From contig NZ_QDKG01000003.1 in the NCBI RefSeq assembly GCF_003076635.1, positions 493,369 to 557,368 on the forward strand: DNA of 64,000 nucleotides. The letters run 5' to 3'. A program made the position numbers and the translations under genes. Below, in pieces: positions 53,401-62,024 of this stretch. Positions within the stretch are counted from its first letter, which is position 1. Each line of letters opens with the position of its first letter. Under the pieces are notes generated by a model, which was given only the letters and a program-made list of their open reading frames with translations, had not been told where the DNA came from and did no database searches. This DNA comes from Sphingobacterium corticibacter. GTDB taxonomy: Bacteria > Bacteroidota > Bacteroidia > Sphingobacteriales > Sphingobacteriaceae.

Positions 53401-53534
53401 GTGTATTTGCCAACGTGCGCAATGCCGGTATGTGGGCGCCAGAATGGTCGTTCTGGGATCCAGAATGGGATCCAGCTAATGGTCCGGGCCCAACACCAAG
53501 ATTTTACACCATCGGATTAGACATCACCTTATAA
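50403..53534 (+). CDS. SusC-like TonB-dependent receptor (second pair)
   Basis: 1043 residues. Signal peptide ending THAKAQ, CarboxypepD_reg-like domain (about 38-115; 'GIQVQGSVREAETNNPLENV'), SusC signature 'VVVVGYGTMRKRDVTGAVSS' and plug ('LRGNVAGLNVGFSSRAKGGG', LQIRGRTSLNAGTSPLIVLD). The barrel ends 'PRFYTIGLDITL'. It lies 30 bases upstream of its SusD partner. No glycosidase or regulator adjoins the pair, so the ligand cannot be inferred; it may not be a polysaccharide. The long leader contains a -7 box at 50191. Confidence 0.94.
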   Translation: MMMLSRRHPCWASVTCKLLLLFVFFSLLSTHAKAQNGIQVQGSVREAETNNPLENVTVEIKGTNIGTSTDSEGRYTLEDVAPDAILVFSLIGYPNVEHSVQNQANVDVTMGAVAADLDEVVVVGYGTMRKRDVTGAVSSLNAKKIENEAPTQLTDALRGNVAGLNVGFSSRAKGGGSLQIRGRTSLNAGTSPLIVLDGAIYYGAWEDINPADIETVDVLKDASAAAVFGAKSASGVILVTTKKGTEGKPLINYNTTIGVATMAINQPVHQGQDFVNWRSDVFKSINENAQPFQFDDPRNLPSDISMDTWLGYDQSSGDPVRVWLRRLNLQPNEVDNYMNGNVTDWYSQVFQNGLRQDHNLSVSGKNKDISYYVGAGYLDNEGIIVGDRFKTLRTRVNLEANVTNFLSIGMNLQAVSRDDSAIPHAWGEITALSPYGDQFDADGNLTWRPNNEVSGGVNPGYDAFHTDRKDRTNSLNSTIFAKLKLPLGFTFTTNFTPRLELYERYNHERSSHESWATFGGRASRQQRTTYFWQVDNILNWNKEFDGIHRFDVTLLANAEKLQRWDNNMSNDNFDPNDDLGYHGIGNGINPIIGSYDSYSTGDALMARMVYTLKDRYTITGTYRRDGYSAFGQRHPRAGFGSIAGAWTFSEESFFDVDWFNYGKLRASWGSNGNRDVGSGRDMYVALADLTTGKYLYVRPDGTVIQANQLWVNRMQNPNFRWERNTSYNFGLDFSLFNDRLSGNLEYYQMNSTDLLVLRSLPNVIGFDNVMDNLGEVRNRGFEVTLNSLNISKENFSWRSTALFQLNRNAIKHIYRDYGPDGQELNDIQNRWFIGQPIDAIWDWKAQGIYQLGQEEEAARYGLQPGDYRLEDVNDDGRFSNADRQFLGFSEPRYRWSFRNDFQFLKNFSASISMYALFGHQSPFNSLKSRDGFPDRRNSYAFPYWTPENPSNEWARINSNEGSATGFNVYRKRSFVRIDNISLAYSFDAEKLERLRLRGLRVFANVRNAGMWAPEWSFWDPEWDPANGPGPTPRFYTIGLDITL

Positions 53535-53564
53535 CGAAACGATTTATTTAAGAATCCATATCGT

Positions 53565-55412
53565 ATGAACACGTTTTCAAAATATACAATATACGCGATC
53601 CTTTTGCTGGCCGCAAGCACGCAAGGATGCAAACGCTCCTTCTTAGAGCCCAAGCCTCTATCTATCTACACCCCCGACGAAACCTTTCAAAGTTCCGCTG
53701 CCTTGTGGGCCACGCTTGTTGCCTGCGAGCGCAATGCTCGTATTGAGTTTATGGGCGATGGCGCTCCTATCGTCACCGAAATGATTTATTCAGATATCGC
53801 CGTATCAGGCAGTACCGACAAACCCGGACCAGCGATCGATCTCAATCAAGCCATTACGCCGGACGGCGATCTCGACAATATCGAATACGAAAATCGGATC
53901 GAATGGTATTGGAAAGAAGGATATCGGGGTATTCGCTACGCGAATACAGCCATTCATTATATCGATGCGCCACAAGATTACACCAACGAAGGCGAAAGAA
54001 ATCATCTTTTAGGTGCCGCCTATTTCCACCGCGCCTTACGCTATTATCGCTTAGTACATCAGTTTGGCGACGTGCCTGCGGTATTCTTTATGGCGACCGA
54101 GCCCAAGTTAGACTTTTATAGCACCAAGCGCGAAGTGATCTTGGAACAGCTCAAAGAAGATTTGGAATTTGCACAAGAATGGGTGCCCGACAATGTCAAT
54201 AAAGGGCAAGTAACCAAAGGTGCAGTCAGCCATTTGCTTACAAAGGTCAATCTGGCGCTCGGTTACTTTGACGACGCTATTGCATCCGCCAATAACGTGA
54301 TTAATGGTGGCACGTATAGCTTGATGACATCGCGATTTGGAACTACGGCAAACGATGCCAGTCGCAACGTAATCTGGGATTTGCATCGCCCAGAGAACAA
54401 ATCTCTCGCTAATAATCGCGAAGCCTTATTCTTAGTGATTGATCGCATCAATCTAGATGGTAACCAATCGGGCGGCGTACAATCCATGCGAAATGGTTTA
54501 CCTTTCTGGAGCAATGCCGGCATTGTAACGCCTGCGGGCAATCGCGCCATGTCTGATATTCATACGATCGAGCTGCCGCAGGTATTGCAATACGGACGAG
54601 GAATCGGACGCGTACGCCCAACGTGGTACAGCCAGCATACTTTGTGGACGGATGATACCGACCTGCGACATGCACCTGGAAACTGGATGCGCATGGAAGA
54701 TTTGGTGTACAATTCGCCCAATTTAAAAGGGAGTGATCCAAGTTACGGCCAACCACTACAGAAACGCAATGCCAACGGCGGCTTGCTGACTACCGATACC
54801 ATTCGATTCTGGTTTGATTGGCCACATTACAAACTATTTGTAGAAGATCCGCAACGCGTACAACCTGCCGGTGGTAACTCCGATTGGTACGTGTTTCGAT
54901 TAGCAGAAACCCTGTTGTTGCGTGCAGAGGCGTATGTGTGGAAAGGCGACTTGGCCAGCGCCGCCGCAGATATCAATGCCGTGCGCACGCGTGCTAAAGC
55001 GCAGCCCATCACCACTGCAGAAGTTAATATAGGTACCGTACTCGACGAGCGTGCGCGAGAATTGTACTATGAAGAGCCGCGTAAAACAGAAGTAACGCGC
55101 GTTGCGTATATATTTGCCAAGACAGGTGCTGCATCGGAAGAAGGCAAAACGTATAGCGTAGCCAACTTCTCCGAAAATAATTATTTCTACGATCGCGTGA
55201 TGGCCAAAAGTGATTTTTATAATAAAGGCGTGCGTACCAACTTTGGGATCAATTATCGGATGAGTCCGTATCACGTACTTTGGCCTGTTCCAATAAGTGC
55301 CATTAATGGAAATCCGCAAGGAAACATCAACCAGAATATAGGCTACGTTGGCGCTGAGAGCAACGTAGAACCGTTGGATTATGTGATTGATCAGATCGGT
55401 GAAGGCGACTAG
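53565..55412 (+). CDS. SusD/RagB-like lipoprotein (second pair)
   Basis: 615 residues with a lipobox (ASTQGC, Cys near residue 22). RagB/SusD features are 'LGAAYFHRALRYYRLVHQFG', 'DVPAVFF' and the C-terminal blocks 'RLAETLLLRAEAYVWKGDLA' and 'LDERARELYYEEPRKTEVTR'. It is larger than the glucan-locus SusD (513 residues). It is paired with the SusC gene 30 bases upstream and followed by a terminator. The ligand is unknown. Confidence 0.94.
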   Translation: MNTFSKYTIYAILLLAASTQGCKRSFLEPKPLSIYTPDETFQSSAALWATLVACERNARIEFMGDGAPIVTEMIYSDIAVSGSTDKPGPAIDLNQAITPDGDLDNIEYENRIEWYWKEGYRGIRYANTAIHYIDAPQDYTNEGERNHLLGAAYFHRALRYYRLVHQFGDVPAVFFMATEPKLDFYSTKREVILEQLKEDLEFAQEWVPDNVNKGQVTKGAVSHLLTKVNLALGYFDDAIASANNVINGGTYSLMTSRFGTTANDASRNVIWDLHRPENKSLANNREALFLVIDRINLDGNQSGGVQSMRNGLPFWSNAGIVTPAGNRAMSDIHTIELPQVLQYGRGIGRVRPTWYSQHTLWTDDTDLRHAPGNWMRMEDLVYNSPNLKGSDPSYGQPLQKRNANGGLLTTDTIRFWFDWPHYKLFVEDPQRVQPAGGNSDWYVFRLAETLLLRAEAYVWKGDLASAAADINAVRTRAKAQPITTAEVNIGTVLDERARELYYEEPRKTEVTRVAYIFAKTGAASEEGKTYSVANFSENNYFYDRVMAKSDFYNKGVRTNFGINYRMSPYHVLWPVPISAINGNPQGNINQNIGYVGAESNVEPLDYVIDQIGEGD

Positions 55413-55423
55413 CATTCACGCAG

Positions 55424-55467
55424 AAAAAAGGCTAGTGCTTCATTCCTAGGAAACACTAGCCTTTTTT
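55424..55467. terminator. Bidirectional terminator between susD and ABC transporter genes
   Basis: 14-bp stem AAAAAAGGCTAGTG (55424-55437) / CACTAGCCTTTTTT (55454-55467). The right arm overlaps the last codons of the convergent ABC ATPase gene. Confidence 0.9.
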
Positions 55468-56139
55468 AAATAACAGATCTACGCGGCTATCTTGTAGATC
55501 ATGTGCGATGTGCTGCTTTAAAGCTGCAAAGTCTTCTTGATTGTTGTTCATGGCGAAGTGCCCATCTTTCAGATACAGAATGGTATCGCAGGTCTCTTCC
55601 AGCAAGGAAAAGATATGGGATGCTAGGATAATCAACTTTCCTTGACTTCGCAACCGCTTGATAATATCAGTCACCATCAAACAACTCTGGAAATCCAGTC
55701 CATTGTACACCTCATCAAAAATATATACTTGATTATCTTGCAGCAACGTGCCTAATAAGGCCAGTTTCTTTTTCATTCCCGTGGAGTAACTGCTAATGTA
55801 CTGATTCAGGGGAAGATCAAATACATGATAAGCTCCTTCCTGCATCACGGTCTTATGACGAGCTTCGAGTAAGAGCGTCAGATATTCTTTTCCGGTAATC
55901 TTGGGTAAGAAATAAGGCTCTGCTGGCACATAACCGATGTGCGCTTTGCTCGCATTTTCGGCGCAGACAATTTCCCCATCATACTCTTCCAATCCCACCA
56001 GACACCGAAACAGCGTAGTTTTACCAGCGCCATTTGGCCCGACAATACCGTACACCTTGCCGGCATCAAATTGACAGGTAAGTCCATTTAAGACCACTTT
56101 TTTGCCAAATGACTTCTGAAGATTTGAGAGAGCTATCAT
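55456..56139 (-). CDS. ABC transporter ATP-binding protein
   Basis: 227 residues. Walker A GPNGAGKT (about 33-40), signature region 'SSYSTGMKKKLALLG' in place of LSGGQ, Walker B 'VYIFDEVYNGLD' and H-loop 'ILASH'. It overlaps the permease gene by 4 bases (ATGA type). With one ATPase and one membrane subunit this is a two-component exporter of the ABC-2-like type; the substrate is unknown. Its 3' end overlaps the terminator shared with susD. Confidence 0.93.
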   Translation of the reverse strand: MIALSNLQKSFGKKVVLNGLTCQFDAGKVYGIVGPNGAGKTTLFRCLVGLEEYDGEIVCAENASKAHIGYVPAEPYFLPKITGKEYLTLLLEARHKTVMQEGAYHVFDLPLNQYISSYSTGMKKKLALLGTLLQDNQVYIFDEVYNGLDFQSCLMVTDIIKRLRSQGKLIILASHIFSLLEETCDTILYLKDGHFAMNNNQEDFAALKQHIAHDLQDSRVDLLFKKG

Positions 56140-57050
56140 AGATATTTCTGAAATTGATGTATGGATTTTTTATAAAAGTAATAATACAGATAGGGAATTA
56201 AGATCATCGTGACCACAGCAGATATGGTCAAGAGAATCTCCATCAAGCCTGGTCTCCTCGGATAGCTACTGTATTTCATCAGAATACTCAGCAAAAGTAA
56301 CAACAGTCCAACTATCACGATTAAAGCAATGATTAACACATTTTCAGGGTACGCAATCAATAAAGCAAAAAGCATAGGCGCACTTAACAACAGGCAGTGC
56401 AAAATGCCACGCGTCACTTTATGCTGCAAAAAAGCTTGGGGCGATAAGCTATAGTTCCAAACCAGCAGCTCATCTTCTACCACATCATAAGCTTGCAGGG
56501 ATAGTATGATCTGGACGAATAGCAGTATGAAGGCCAAATTTTCATTGCCAACGTATAAAGCAATTCCCAATAGCATATGCAAGATCACGAATACAAACCA
56601 CCAACGGCGAAAAAGAATGATAAATTCAAACGGTTTCCGCGAAAAGGGCGTCGGCATACTTGCTGTAGATATATGCCATGTAGCTAGGTGATAATAGACT
56701 ACCGGAAGAATAATTAGACCCAACACCGCAAGCCAAGCAGAAGAATAAACTGCGACGAGTGCCAATGGCAATGTGACTAGTGTATTTTCATACAATAGCA
56801 AACGCGTAAAACTCCTGCTTGGAAAAAGTTGCTTCAAAAAATCCCTACGATCTTGATCATTCAAGTGTTGCACCAAACTGTATTGTACGAAAAGCAATAT
56901 TAGGGAAGCAACCGTTGGCGACTGTTTAGCAGCATAAAAAAGACCAGCGTATCCTAAAACCAGTAGTACACATGCTGCCGCAATGTGCAATCCCGCTTCT
57001 TCGAGCGATCGCTTCAAGCTTCGGAATTGTAATCGGCAATAGAAGTTCAT
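56136..57050 (-). CDS. ABC transporter membrane subunit
   Basis: 304 residues with about eight hydrophobic helices, for example 'AACVLLVLGYAGLFYAA' near 30-45 and 'VLIIALIVIVGLLLLLLSIL' near 235-260. It lacks a named motif but overlaps the ATPase gene, which fixes its role. The sequence is divergent from well-known permease families. It follows the DEAD-box helicase gene on the same strand by 18 bases, but the two are not functionally related as far as known. Confidence 0.78.
   Translation of the reverse strand: MNFYCRLQFRSLKRSLEEAGLHIAAACVLLVLGYAGLFYAAKQSPTVASLILLFVQYSLVQHLNDQDRRDFLKQLFPSRSFTRLLLYENTLVTLPLALVAVYSSAWLAVLGLIILPVVYYHLATWHISTASMPTPFSRKPFEFIILFRRWWFVFVILHMLLGIALYVGNENLAFILLFVQIILSLQAYDVVEDELLVWNYSLSPQAFLQHKVTRGILHCLLLSAPMLFALLIAYPENVLIIALIVIVGLLLLLLSILMKYSSYPRRPGLMEILLTISAVVTMILIPYLYYYFYKKSIHQFQKYL
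56166..56198. repeat. 33-bp near-repeat, copy in permease 3' end
   Basis: TTTTTTATAAAAGTAATAAT continues through ACAGATAGGGAAT, 29 of 33 positions identical to 58207-58239. It precedes the ABC ATPase start (56139) on the minus strand by 26 bases and lies inside the permease coding sequence. Confidence 0.45.
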
Positions 57051-57068
57051 CTGGATGAAATTTAAAAA

Positions 57069-58202
57069 CTAGTTCACATGTCTATCTATATCAATCAACT
57101 CGACTCTTTTGCCCATTTTTTTCTGAATCACTTCAAAATGCTGTAGTTCAAGGTGCGTCAGTAGTGTTATGGCTTCTCCGGATTGCTCGGCTCGCCCTGT
57201 TCTGCCGATACGGTGAATGTAATCTTTGGGCGATCGGGGCAATTCATAGTTGATCACGAAGGGAAGGAAATGGATATCTATTCCCCGCGCCATTAAGTCG
57301 GTTGCTACCAATACCCTGAGTTTTCCAGATTTGAATTGCGACAATGCTTCCGTCCTAGCACCTTGACTTTTCTTGCTATGAATGGCTCGTGCATCGATAC
57401 CATTCTTTTTCAACTTGTTGACCACGGCATCCACCTGATATACCGAAGAGGCAAAAATCAGAACCTGATTCATTTCCTTTTGCTGAATCAGCTGGCGCAA
57501 ATACGGCCCTTTTTTCTCCGGAGGCATCAGATAAGCCGTCTGCTTGATCAATTCTATAGAATCTTCTTCCTCTTCAATCTGAATGACCGTTGGGTTGGAC
57601 AATACGATCTGCTGAATGCTTTGCAGATCCGCACTTAGTGTGGCAGACAACAGTATATTTTGTCGTTTCGCAGGCAGATGGCTTAAAATCTGATCCATTT
57701 GCGCTTTGAATCCTAAATTCAGCATTTTATCGGCCTCGTCTAACACTAAAGTACTAATGCTCGAAAGATGTACCGCATTGTTGTCCAACAGCTCTAACAA
57801 CCTGCCCGGCGTCGCAATAAGTACATTGACGCCCTGCATGCCCATCATCTGCGGATTGATAGAAACGCCACCGTAAACCGCAACTGTTTTCACAGGATGT
57901 GACAAAGCTGGACTGAAGGTTTTAAACACCGTATGGACCTGCTCTGCCAATTCCCGAGTAGGCACCAATATGAGCATATTGGCATGGCGGTTCTTGACGC
58001 CCACATGATCTTGCAGATGCATCAACAATGGCAATACATACGCCATGGTCTTTCCGGATCCTGTTTTAGCAATTCCTAAGACGTCCTCTTTGTTTAATAT
58101 AGCTGGAATAGCCTTCTCTTGGATCGTAGTAGGCTTTGTGTATTGCTGATTTGCCAATGATTGTACGAATGCAGGCGACAAACCCAAAGATTCAAAAGAC
58201 AT
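57069..58202 (-). CDS. DEAD-box RNA helicase, RhlE-like, short form
   Basis: 377 residues containing only the two-domain helicase core. Motifs in order: Q-motif 'YTKPTTIQEKAIP', I 'AKTGSGKT', Ia 'PTRELAEQV', Ib 'TPGRL', II 'LVLDEADKM' (DEAD), III 'SAT', IV 'LIFASSVYQVD', V 'VATDLMARGIDI' and VI 'HRIGRTGR'. Most RhlE-type proteins carry a C-terminal basic tail; here it is absent. It should unwind RNA in ribosome assembly or mRNA decay. The leader carries a -7-like TACTTTTA. Confidence 0.94.
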   Translation of the reverse strand: MSFESLGLSPAFVQSLANQQYTKPTTIQEKAIPAILNKEDVLGIAKTGSGKTMAYVLPLLMHLQDHVGVKNRHANMLILVPTRELAEQVHTVFKTFSPALSHPVKTVAVYGGVSINPQMMGMQGVNVLIATPGRLLELLDNNAVHLSSISTLVLDEADKMLNLGFKAQMDQILSHLPAKRQNILLSATLSADLQSIQQIVLSNPTVIQIEEEEDSIELIKQTAYLMPPEKKGPYLRQLIQQKEMNQVLIFASSVYQVDAVVNKLKKNGIDARAIHSKKSQGARTEALSQFKSGKLRVLVATDLMARGIDIHFLPFVINYELPRSPKDYIHRIGRTGRAEQSGEAITLLTHLELQHFEVIQKKMGKRVELIDIDRHVN

Positions 58203-58206
58203 ATAG

Positions 58207-58239
58207 TTTTTTATAAAAGTATAAATACAGATCAGGAAT
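58207..58239. repeat. 33-bp near-repeat, copy upstream of the helicase gene
   Basis: TTTTTTATAAAAGTATAAAT continues through ACAGATCAGGAAT. On the minus strand it ends 5 bases before the helicase ATG and includes TACTTTTA, a near -7 box. Its partner copy is at 56166-56198. Confidence 0.45.
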
Positions 58240-58312
58240 GGAGGTCAAGCAACTAAAGCGAAACCGTTATGGATAGCGACTATACTTCGTCCTGATAAAC
58301 TTTAAGCAAACC

Positions 58313-59308
58313 TTAGCGCTTTCGACTTTTCAAGACGCGACCAGCATCCGTCACAAAGATATAATTATAAAGAGGAAATGCCTTCATGAGCACTTTGCCT
58401 TTTTTCGGTCCCAGTACCATGATGGAGGTGCTGAGTGCATTCGCCATTTCGGCCGATGGACCATAAATACTGACGCTGGTGAGTCCGGTAGATGGATATC
58501 CTGTCTTTGGGTTAATGATGTGCGCGTAGCGAATGCCTGCGATCTCCGCATACTTTTCATAACTGCCTGAGGTTGCCACCGCTTCCTCCCCTAGTTTTAA
58601 AACCTGCATGATTTGGTGTTGGCGAAACGGATGATTTAACCCAATCTTCCAATGGCGTTCGCCAAGCGGTTTTCCCCACATGGCCAGATCACCCGACGCA
58701 TTCACGATGCCACCCTTCACTCCCATTTGCTGCATCAATTCTCGTCCTTTGTCCGCTGCGTAGCCTTTGCCAATCGATCCAAAGCCGATCTTCATGCCTT
58801 TTTTACTCAGATAAATGCTAGATGCCACACTATCCAATACGATGTATTGATATCCTACGTGCGCCACACTACGCTGCACCATTTCCGGACTCGGTAATTC
58901 AGTCATACTGCCGTCGAATTGCCAAATCCAATCTAGCCCAGCCACGCTAATATCAAATGCCCCTTCCGATAACTCGGAGTAAGCTAATGCACGCTTGGTC
59001 AGATCAAATACTTCGCGATCTACCACCACGGGCCGAATACCAGCTTGTTGATTCACTTTTGAAATTTGCGTGTGCGGTTGCCATTCCGAAATCAGGTTTT
59101 CGATCCGACTTACTTCGGCGACCACCTGATCGATATGTTGATTTGCTTTTGTAGAATCGGTATCCACCACCGTGATCGTAAAAACCGACCCCATCAATGT
59201 GGCTTGTCGCGTAAGCATGACCTCCTGCGCTAACAGGGTGCTTATCGACAAGAGTGAAGCACCTATTGCTAGCGCCAACCGACCGATGTGAATCCGCACA
59301 AGCTGCAT
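58313..59308 (-). CDS. apbE: FAD:protein FMN transferase (ApbE)
   Basis: 331 residues from ATG 59306-59308 (the codon at 59317 is TTG). Signal peptide ending LLAQE. ApbE features: 'RQATLMGSVFTITVVDTDST', 'EGAFDISVAGL', 'IGFGSIGKGYAADKGRELMQ', 'NASGDLAMWGKP' and 'RYAHIINPKTGYPSTGLTSV'. The enzyme moves FMN from FAD onto a Thr/Ser in exported acceptor proteins. The ATG overlaps the stop of the PepSY flavoreductase gene (TAATG), so the two are translationally coupled. The DUF2271 protein in the same operon has a matching acceptor motif. Confidence 0.93.
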   Translation of the reverse strand: MQLVRIHIGRLALAIGASLLSISTLLAQEVMLTRQATLMGSVFTITVVDTDSTKANQHIDQVVAEVSRIENLISEWQPHTQISKVNQQAGIRPVVVDREVFDLTKRALAYSELSEGAFDISVAGLDWIWQFDGSMTELPSPEMVQRSVAHVGYQYIVLDSVASSIYLSKKGMKIGFGSIGKGYAADKGRELMQQMGVKGGIVNASGDLAMWGKPLGERHWKIGLNHPFRQHQIMQVLKLGEEAVATSGSYEKYAEIAGIRYAHIINPKTGYPSTGLTSVSIYGPSAEMANALSTSIMVLGPKKGKVLMKAFPLYNYIFVTDAGRVLKSRKR

Positions 59309-61524
59309 TAGTAGCAATCCGTTAAAAGTTGACCTTTGCTTCGGTAATATTCGAGATTGTTCGTCCCAGCGTTTGCCAAAATGGTTTCCAGAATCGCCTC
59401 AACATCGCGTTGCATCTGCAGCGCACCACAAATCATGATGACACCACCGTCGCGCAGCAAAGCACCAAAGTAATTCGAATCCCGACGGATTAAATCCAAT
59501 ACATATTGACTGTTTTCCTCGCGGGAATAGGCTACATGATAGCCCGCTAATTGTTGTTGTGCAATCTGCTCATTAGCAAAGGCCGCATAGCCTTCATTTG
59601 ATGGGGTTTTAGAACGAAACCCCACATATAGTTGAATAGCTCGCTTCCTTTTATTTGCCGCCACCATTCCTAAAAAAGGAGCGATTCCTGTCCCATTGGC
59701 AATCATGGCTATTTGCTTTGCTTTTTTCGGCAGATGGAAATGGGCATTCGCCAACAGGCGAGCAGAAATATGATTGCCTACTTGCAAGTGGTGGAGATAG
59801 CCAGAGCCTAATCCGTTGGGATGCAGTTTCACGATGAGCTGTATATTCCCCTGAATACAGGCGATGGAATAAAACCGTTCCTTCGCGTCATTGTCGGGAT
59901 AGATAGCTATCAAATCACCCGAAGTAATGCGGCTTCGTTTTTTAGGTTTTAGTACGACTTGAAAGACAGGGTCTTGATCGCCACTGATATCCGTTTTGGA
60001 GATCACTTCCAGCTCTTGCAAACGAGGCTGCGCAGTAGCGTAAATACTTTCGGCTGTCGCCAAAGTCACCAAGGTTTCCTTGCTCCACTCGTGCGCCCAA
60101 GCGGCTATATCCGCAGTGGATTTATCATTCACCGTGTGCAATGCTACCGTACGCCGTGCCCAAGGCTGCGCCGCGAGCATCGCATCAACTTGATGGGCAT
60201 ACGCACAAAAGTCGGGATAAGAGGTAGACCCAAATCCCAAAACGGAGAAACCTACTGGCTGCTGTTGCGGATAAGCCGCTAAGCGCTGTTCGAATTTCTT
60301 CGCGTTGCTCGGTGCTTCGCCCAAACCATAAGTACAGGTAAAGAAGACCAGTTCACGCGCCTTCGGAAAACTACCATATTGATCGATATTGGTCATAAAA
60401 GCGCGTTCGCCTTGATCCAACAATTGCTTGTGCACCCGATTGGCCATAGCCAAGGTGCTACCATTCTCCGATCCGTACAGCAGAATGATTTCGGCATTAT
60501 CGGCGCGGTATTTATTTTTGATTTTTGTGCCGGTGCGGCGAAAGGTGATGACGAAACCAGAATAGATGAAGAAGAGGATATTAAGCGCGCCCAATCCCAA
60601 TACGATTGCCCAGACGCGATTAGTCTGTCCGGTGTGTAAATCCAAGCTCAGTTTTTCCCAGACCGCGGCATAGGCATAGCGCGTTTCTGAAACCAGCTCA
60701 CCACTTAGCTGATGTACCGTGATCTGCCGATCGGCTAAGGTGAGTATAAAATATTCTTCTGGATCATCTTCTAAGAATGGGAATTCTATTCTTTCGACTT
60801 CGTCGAGCCTAATATCTTGAAAGATGGGAAAATCCGCTGGAGCAAGCTGATTATCGATCCATTCCTCCTCCGTTCGCTCTTCCAGATCATACTCCTGTAC
60901 CGCTTCTGTTTTATTTAAAATGCCCGTGCGCGACAGGAAAAGATAGGTACCCGTCAGCGAGATCATCAAAACAGGAATGAGCATCAACCTTCCGCTCACC
61001 ACATGAAAATACTGTGCGAAGAAATCGCGGTGCACTTTTTTGAAGAAGTGCCGCCAACCTTGTTGTCTTTTTACGATCAACAAGATTCCCGTCAGGGTGA
61101 TGAGCAATAATAGAAAGGAAACGACGCCCACTACAATACGGCCTGTTTCGTGCAGAAACAGGGAGCGATGTAAGGTGGTCGTCCATTGGATGAAATCACT
61201 TTTTTTGGCCACTGGCCCAAGGAGCATTCCGCTTCGCGGATCAATGTAGCCTTTTACAGCTTCGCTTTCGGCATCTAGCGCATCTAGGTATACTCTAGAT
61301 TGTTTGTCTATCGATAGCTCAATAACCTCTGGATAGCGATCTTTGATTATGCTAATCGTCTGCGATACCGAAATGGTGTCCAATCCGTCCGAGCGGTACG
61401 CGTTGGTGTTTTCTTCCACTGCATCGTACGCCAATATGACGCCAGTAATGGATAGTATGAGCAAAAATAAGGAGGATATGAGCGCCAATAAAAGGTGCGC
61501 ATATCTCCAAATCGATAATATCAT
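59308..61524 (-). CDS. PepSY-TM / flavodoxin / ferredoxin-reductase fusion (sulfite-reductase-flavoprotein-like)
   Basis: 738 residues. An N-terminal PepSY-associated membrane part with four helices (about 8-330; 'YAHLLLALISSLFLLILSIT', 'MLIPVLMISLTGTYLFLSRT'), then a flavodoxin domain (about 350-485; 'ILLYGSENGSTLAMANRVHK', 'FTCTYGLGEAPSNAKKF') and an FNR-type FAD/NAD(P) domain (about 510-735; 'KERFYSIACIQG', 'IANGTGIAPFLGMVAANKRK', 'GGVIMICGALQMQRDVEAIL'). It would take electrons from NAD(P)H in the cytoplasm across the membrane to an extracytosolic acceptor. Such proteins, with ApbE and DUF2271, are known from flavinylation and iron-reduction loci. Iron or siderophore reduction is the inferred role. 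Confidence 0.9.
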   Translation of the reverse strand: MILSIWRYAHLLLALISSLFLLILSITGVILAYDAVEENTNAYRSDGLDTISVSQTISIIKDRYPEVIELSIDKQSRVYLDALDAESEAVKGYIDPRSGMLLGPVAKKSDFIQWTTTLHRSLFLHETGRIVVGVVSFLLLLITLTGILLIVKRQQGWRHFFKKVHRDFFAQYFHVVSGRLMLIPVLMISLTGTYLFLSRTGILNKTEAVQEYDLEERTEEEWIDNQLAPADFPIFQDIRLDEVERIEFPFLEDDPEEYFILTLADRQITVHQLSGELVSETRYAYAAVWEKLSLDLHTGQTNRVWAIVLGLGALNILFFIYSGFVITFRRTGTKIKNKYRADNAEIILLYGSENGSTLAMANRVHKQLLDQGERAFMTNIDQYGSFPKARELVFFTCTYGLGEAPSNAKKFEQRLAAYPQQQPVGFSVLGFGSTSYPDFCAYAHQVDAMLAAQPWARRTVALHTVNDKSTADIAAWAHEWSKETLVTLATAESIYATAQPRLQELEVISKTDISGDQDPVFQVVLKPKKRSRITSGDLIAIYPDNDAKERFYSIACIQGNIQLIVKLHPNGLGSGYLHHLQVGNHISARLLANAHFHLPKKAKQIAMIANGTGIAPFLGMVAANKRKRAIQLYVGFRSKTPSNEGYAAFANEQIAQQQLAGYHVAYSREENSQYVLDLIRRDSNYFGALLRDGGVIMICGALQMQRDVEAILETILANAGTNNLEYYRSKGQLLTDCY

Positions 61525-61534
61525 TGTGGGTAAT

Positions 61535-62020
61535 CTATTGGGCTTTCGTCAGTTTTACAAATCGAATATACCCTTTTCCGTTGGTGCGTGCCGTGATGCC
61601 GTCTGTCGTCAGAGCGACTTCCGCATCGGTCGTATGGTATTTTTGTTCTTCTACCGCCGACTCAAAACGCAACTTATAGCCTTTGTTCAATTTATCGTTA
61701 TCGATTTCCAATACTTTAATGGCACGGTCGCCACCACCTACCGATGCGCCTGTCACCGCGTGTAGCTTTTCCTTGGTTTTAGTTTGGAATTTGTACCACT
61801 CTTTCAAGGTATTGTACCATTGCTTGTCTGGCCCTAATACCGATAAGGTTTTCTCATAACCACCTTGCGGATTGATCAGAGAGATGATCACGTAGGCTGC
61901 TTCGCCTTCGTACGCATTCATCTGAATCATGCATTTGTATTTGCTGGACTGTGCAGCAGCGGAAGCGATAAAACCGGCACTCAAAGCCAAAGCTAGGCCT
62001 GTTTTCATAACTATATTCAT
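61535..62020 (-). CDS. DUF2271 domain protein, predicted flavinylated
   Basis: 161 residues with a signal peptide ending AAAQ. The body matches DUF2271: 'YVIISLINPQGGYEKTLSVL', GPDKQWYNTLKEWYKF, then VTGASVGGGDR and FESAVEEQKYHTTDAEVAL. The TGAS at residues 90-93 fits the ApbE acceptor pattern (S/T)GA(S/T). The last Ser (93) would carry FMN by phosphoester. It lies 10 bases after the start side of the PepSY-flavoreductase gene and 4 bases after the ankyrin gene stop. It is probably the periplasmic redox carrier. Confidence 0.85.
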   Translation of the reverse strand: MNIVMKTGLALALSAGFIASAAAQSSKYKCMIQMNAYEGEAAYVIISLINPQGGYEKTLSVLGPDKQWYNTLKEWYKFQTKTKEKLHAVTGASVGGGDRAIKVLEIDNDKLNKGYKLRFESAVEEQKYHTTDAEVALTTDGITARTNGKGYIRFVKLTKAQ

Positions 62021-62024
62021 GCGT

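Noticed and set aside
54900..55415. 171-codon minus-strand frame opposite the second SusD gene.
   Set aside because: Antisense to the conserved C-terminal RagB/SusD block; no signal or motif.
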